From Nodosilinea nodulosa PCC 7104 (GTDB lineage Bacteria > Cyanobacteriota > Cyanobacteriia > Phormidesmidales > Phormidesmidaceae), in assembly GCF_000309385.1 (NCBI RefSeq), contig NZ_JH976538.1, positions 578,258 through 637,080 of the forward strand: a DNA stretch of 58,823 bases, written 5' to 3'. Below the pieces are notes generated by a model. That model was not told where the DNA came from and made no database searches. It saw nothing but the letters and a program-made list of their open reading frames with translations. The translations under genes and the position numbers were made by a program. Below, one piece after another: positions 58,792 to 58,823 of this stretch (within the stretch, counting starts at the first letter, position 1; each line of letters starts with the position of its first letter).

Positions 58792-58823
58792 CTTCCCCAC
58801 CCCCTCACCCCCTCACCCCCTCA
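58792..58823. repeat. C-rich minisatellite at window end (CCCCCTCA)n
   Basis: The window ends in at least three units of ACCCCCTC; the array is cut by the window edge. The part 58659-58791 upstream of ppx holds no gene. Confidence 0.7.

Noticed and set aside
1..58823. tRNA, rRNA or tmRNA genes
   Set aside because: I looked for T-loop and conserved rRNA patterns by eye and found none; a covariance-model scan would settle it.

Overview
The window is chromosomal DNA of a GC-rich cyanobacterium, most likely a filamentous non-heterocystous form of the Leptolyngbya/Nodosilinea/Phormidium kind. The octamer GCGATCGC (HIP1) recurs throughout. Gene content is cyanobacterial: a DevBCA exporter, the arginine dihydrolase ArgZ/AgrE, a PAP/fibrillin protein, a DUF1400 hydrolase, an SLH-domain protein, a small PCP-reductase-domain protein, GlcF, TrmFO and urease accessory proteins. 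The genus is an inference; no rRNA or tRNA gene was recognised.

Layout. 1-2300: the end of an IS110-type transposase, a 256-bp tandem repeat array, a small conserved gene, a codon-phased 21-bp repeat array and another small gene. 2.5-6.5 kb: a small outer-membrane barrel, glyoxalase I, an SPFH protein and a short archaeal-type PheT. 6.9-11.2 kb: the most interesting accessory locus, with a small domain resembling an effector-associated adaptor, a TIR-STAND ATPase overlapping it by ATGA, and a multi-span membrane STAND ATPase. 11.5-16.5 kb: Dps, then a four-gene operon (alpha/beta hydrolase, ABM-membrane protein, DJ-1/SMP-30 fusion, YciI) divergent from an HxlR-receiver fusion regulator. 17-23.6 kb: a GH13 enzyme, ArgZ, an SH3/peptidoglycan-binding protein and small genes. 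24-29.8 kb: an NAD cluster, pncB-nadD-nrtR, a DNA methyltransferase, then nadE. 29.9-36.3 kb: GlcF, a fibrillin-like protein, a PHP phosphoesterase, a putative metallopeptidase, a pentapeptide-repeat protein, CobH and threonine aldolase. 36.4-40.7 kb: a TetR regulator divergent from devBCA, with a clear operator. 40.7-48.9 kb: a lipase-like hydrolase, a DUF3124 lipoprotein, UreE/UreF, a CBS membrane protein, a SpoIIAA-like protein, TrmFO and a 51-residue PCP_red protein. 48.9-58.8 kb: an orphan cobalamin riboswitch, a fatty acid desaturase, a secreted protein, a GT39-like glycosyltransferase, a beta-helix/SLH protein, three small membrane-associated proteins and exopolyphosphatase.

Non-coding structure is rich. 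One ~130-bp element occurs three times and starts with CTAG; in two copies it supplies the TAG stop codon of the neighbouring gene. There are also MITE-like copies, REP-like palindromes, several G-rich minisatellites and strong terminator hairpins.

How genes work together: pncB, nadD and nadE are three steps of NAD synthesis/salvage with their likely regulator between them. The TetR-devBCA unit is a self-contained regulated exporter. The 12.5-16.5 kb divergon looks like a redox- or carbonyl-stress response. The 6.9-11.2 kb locus looks like an NTP-dependent conflict (defence) system. The last two are inferences from domain content.
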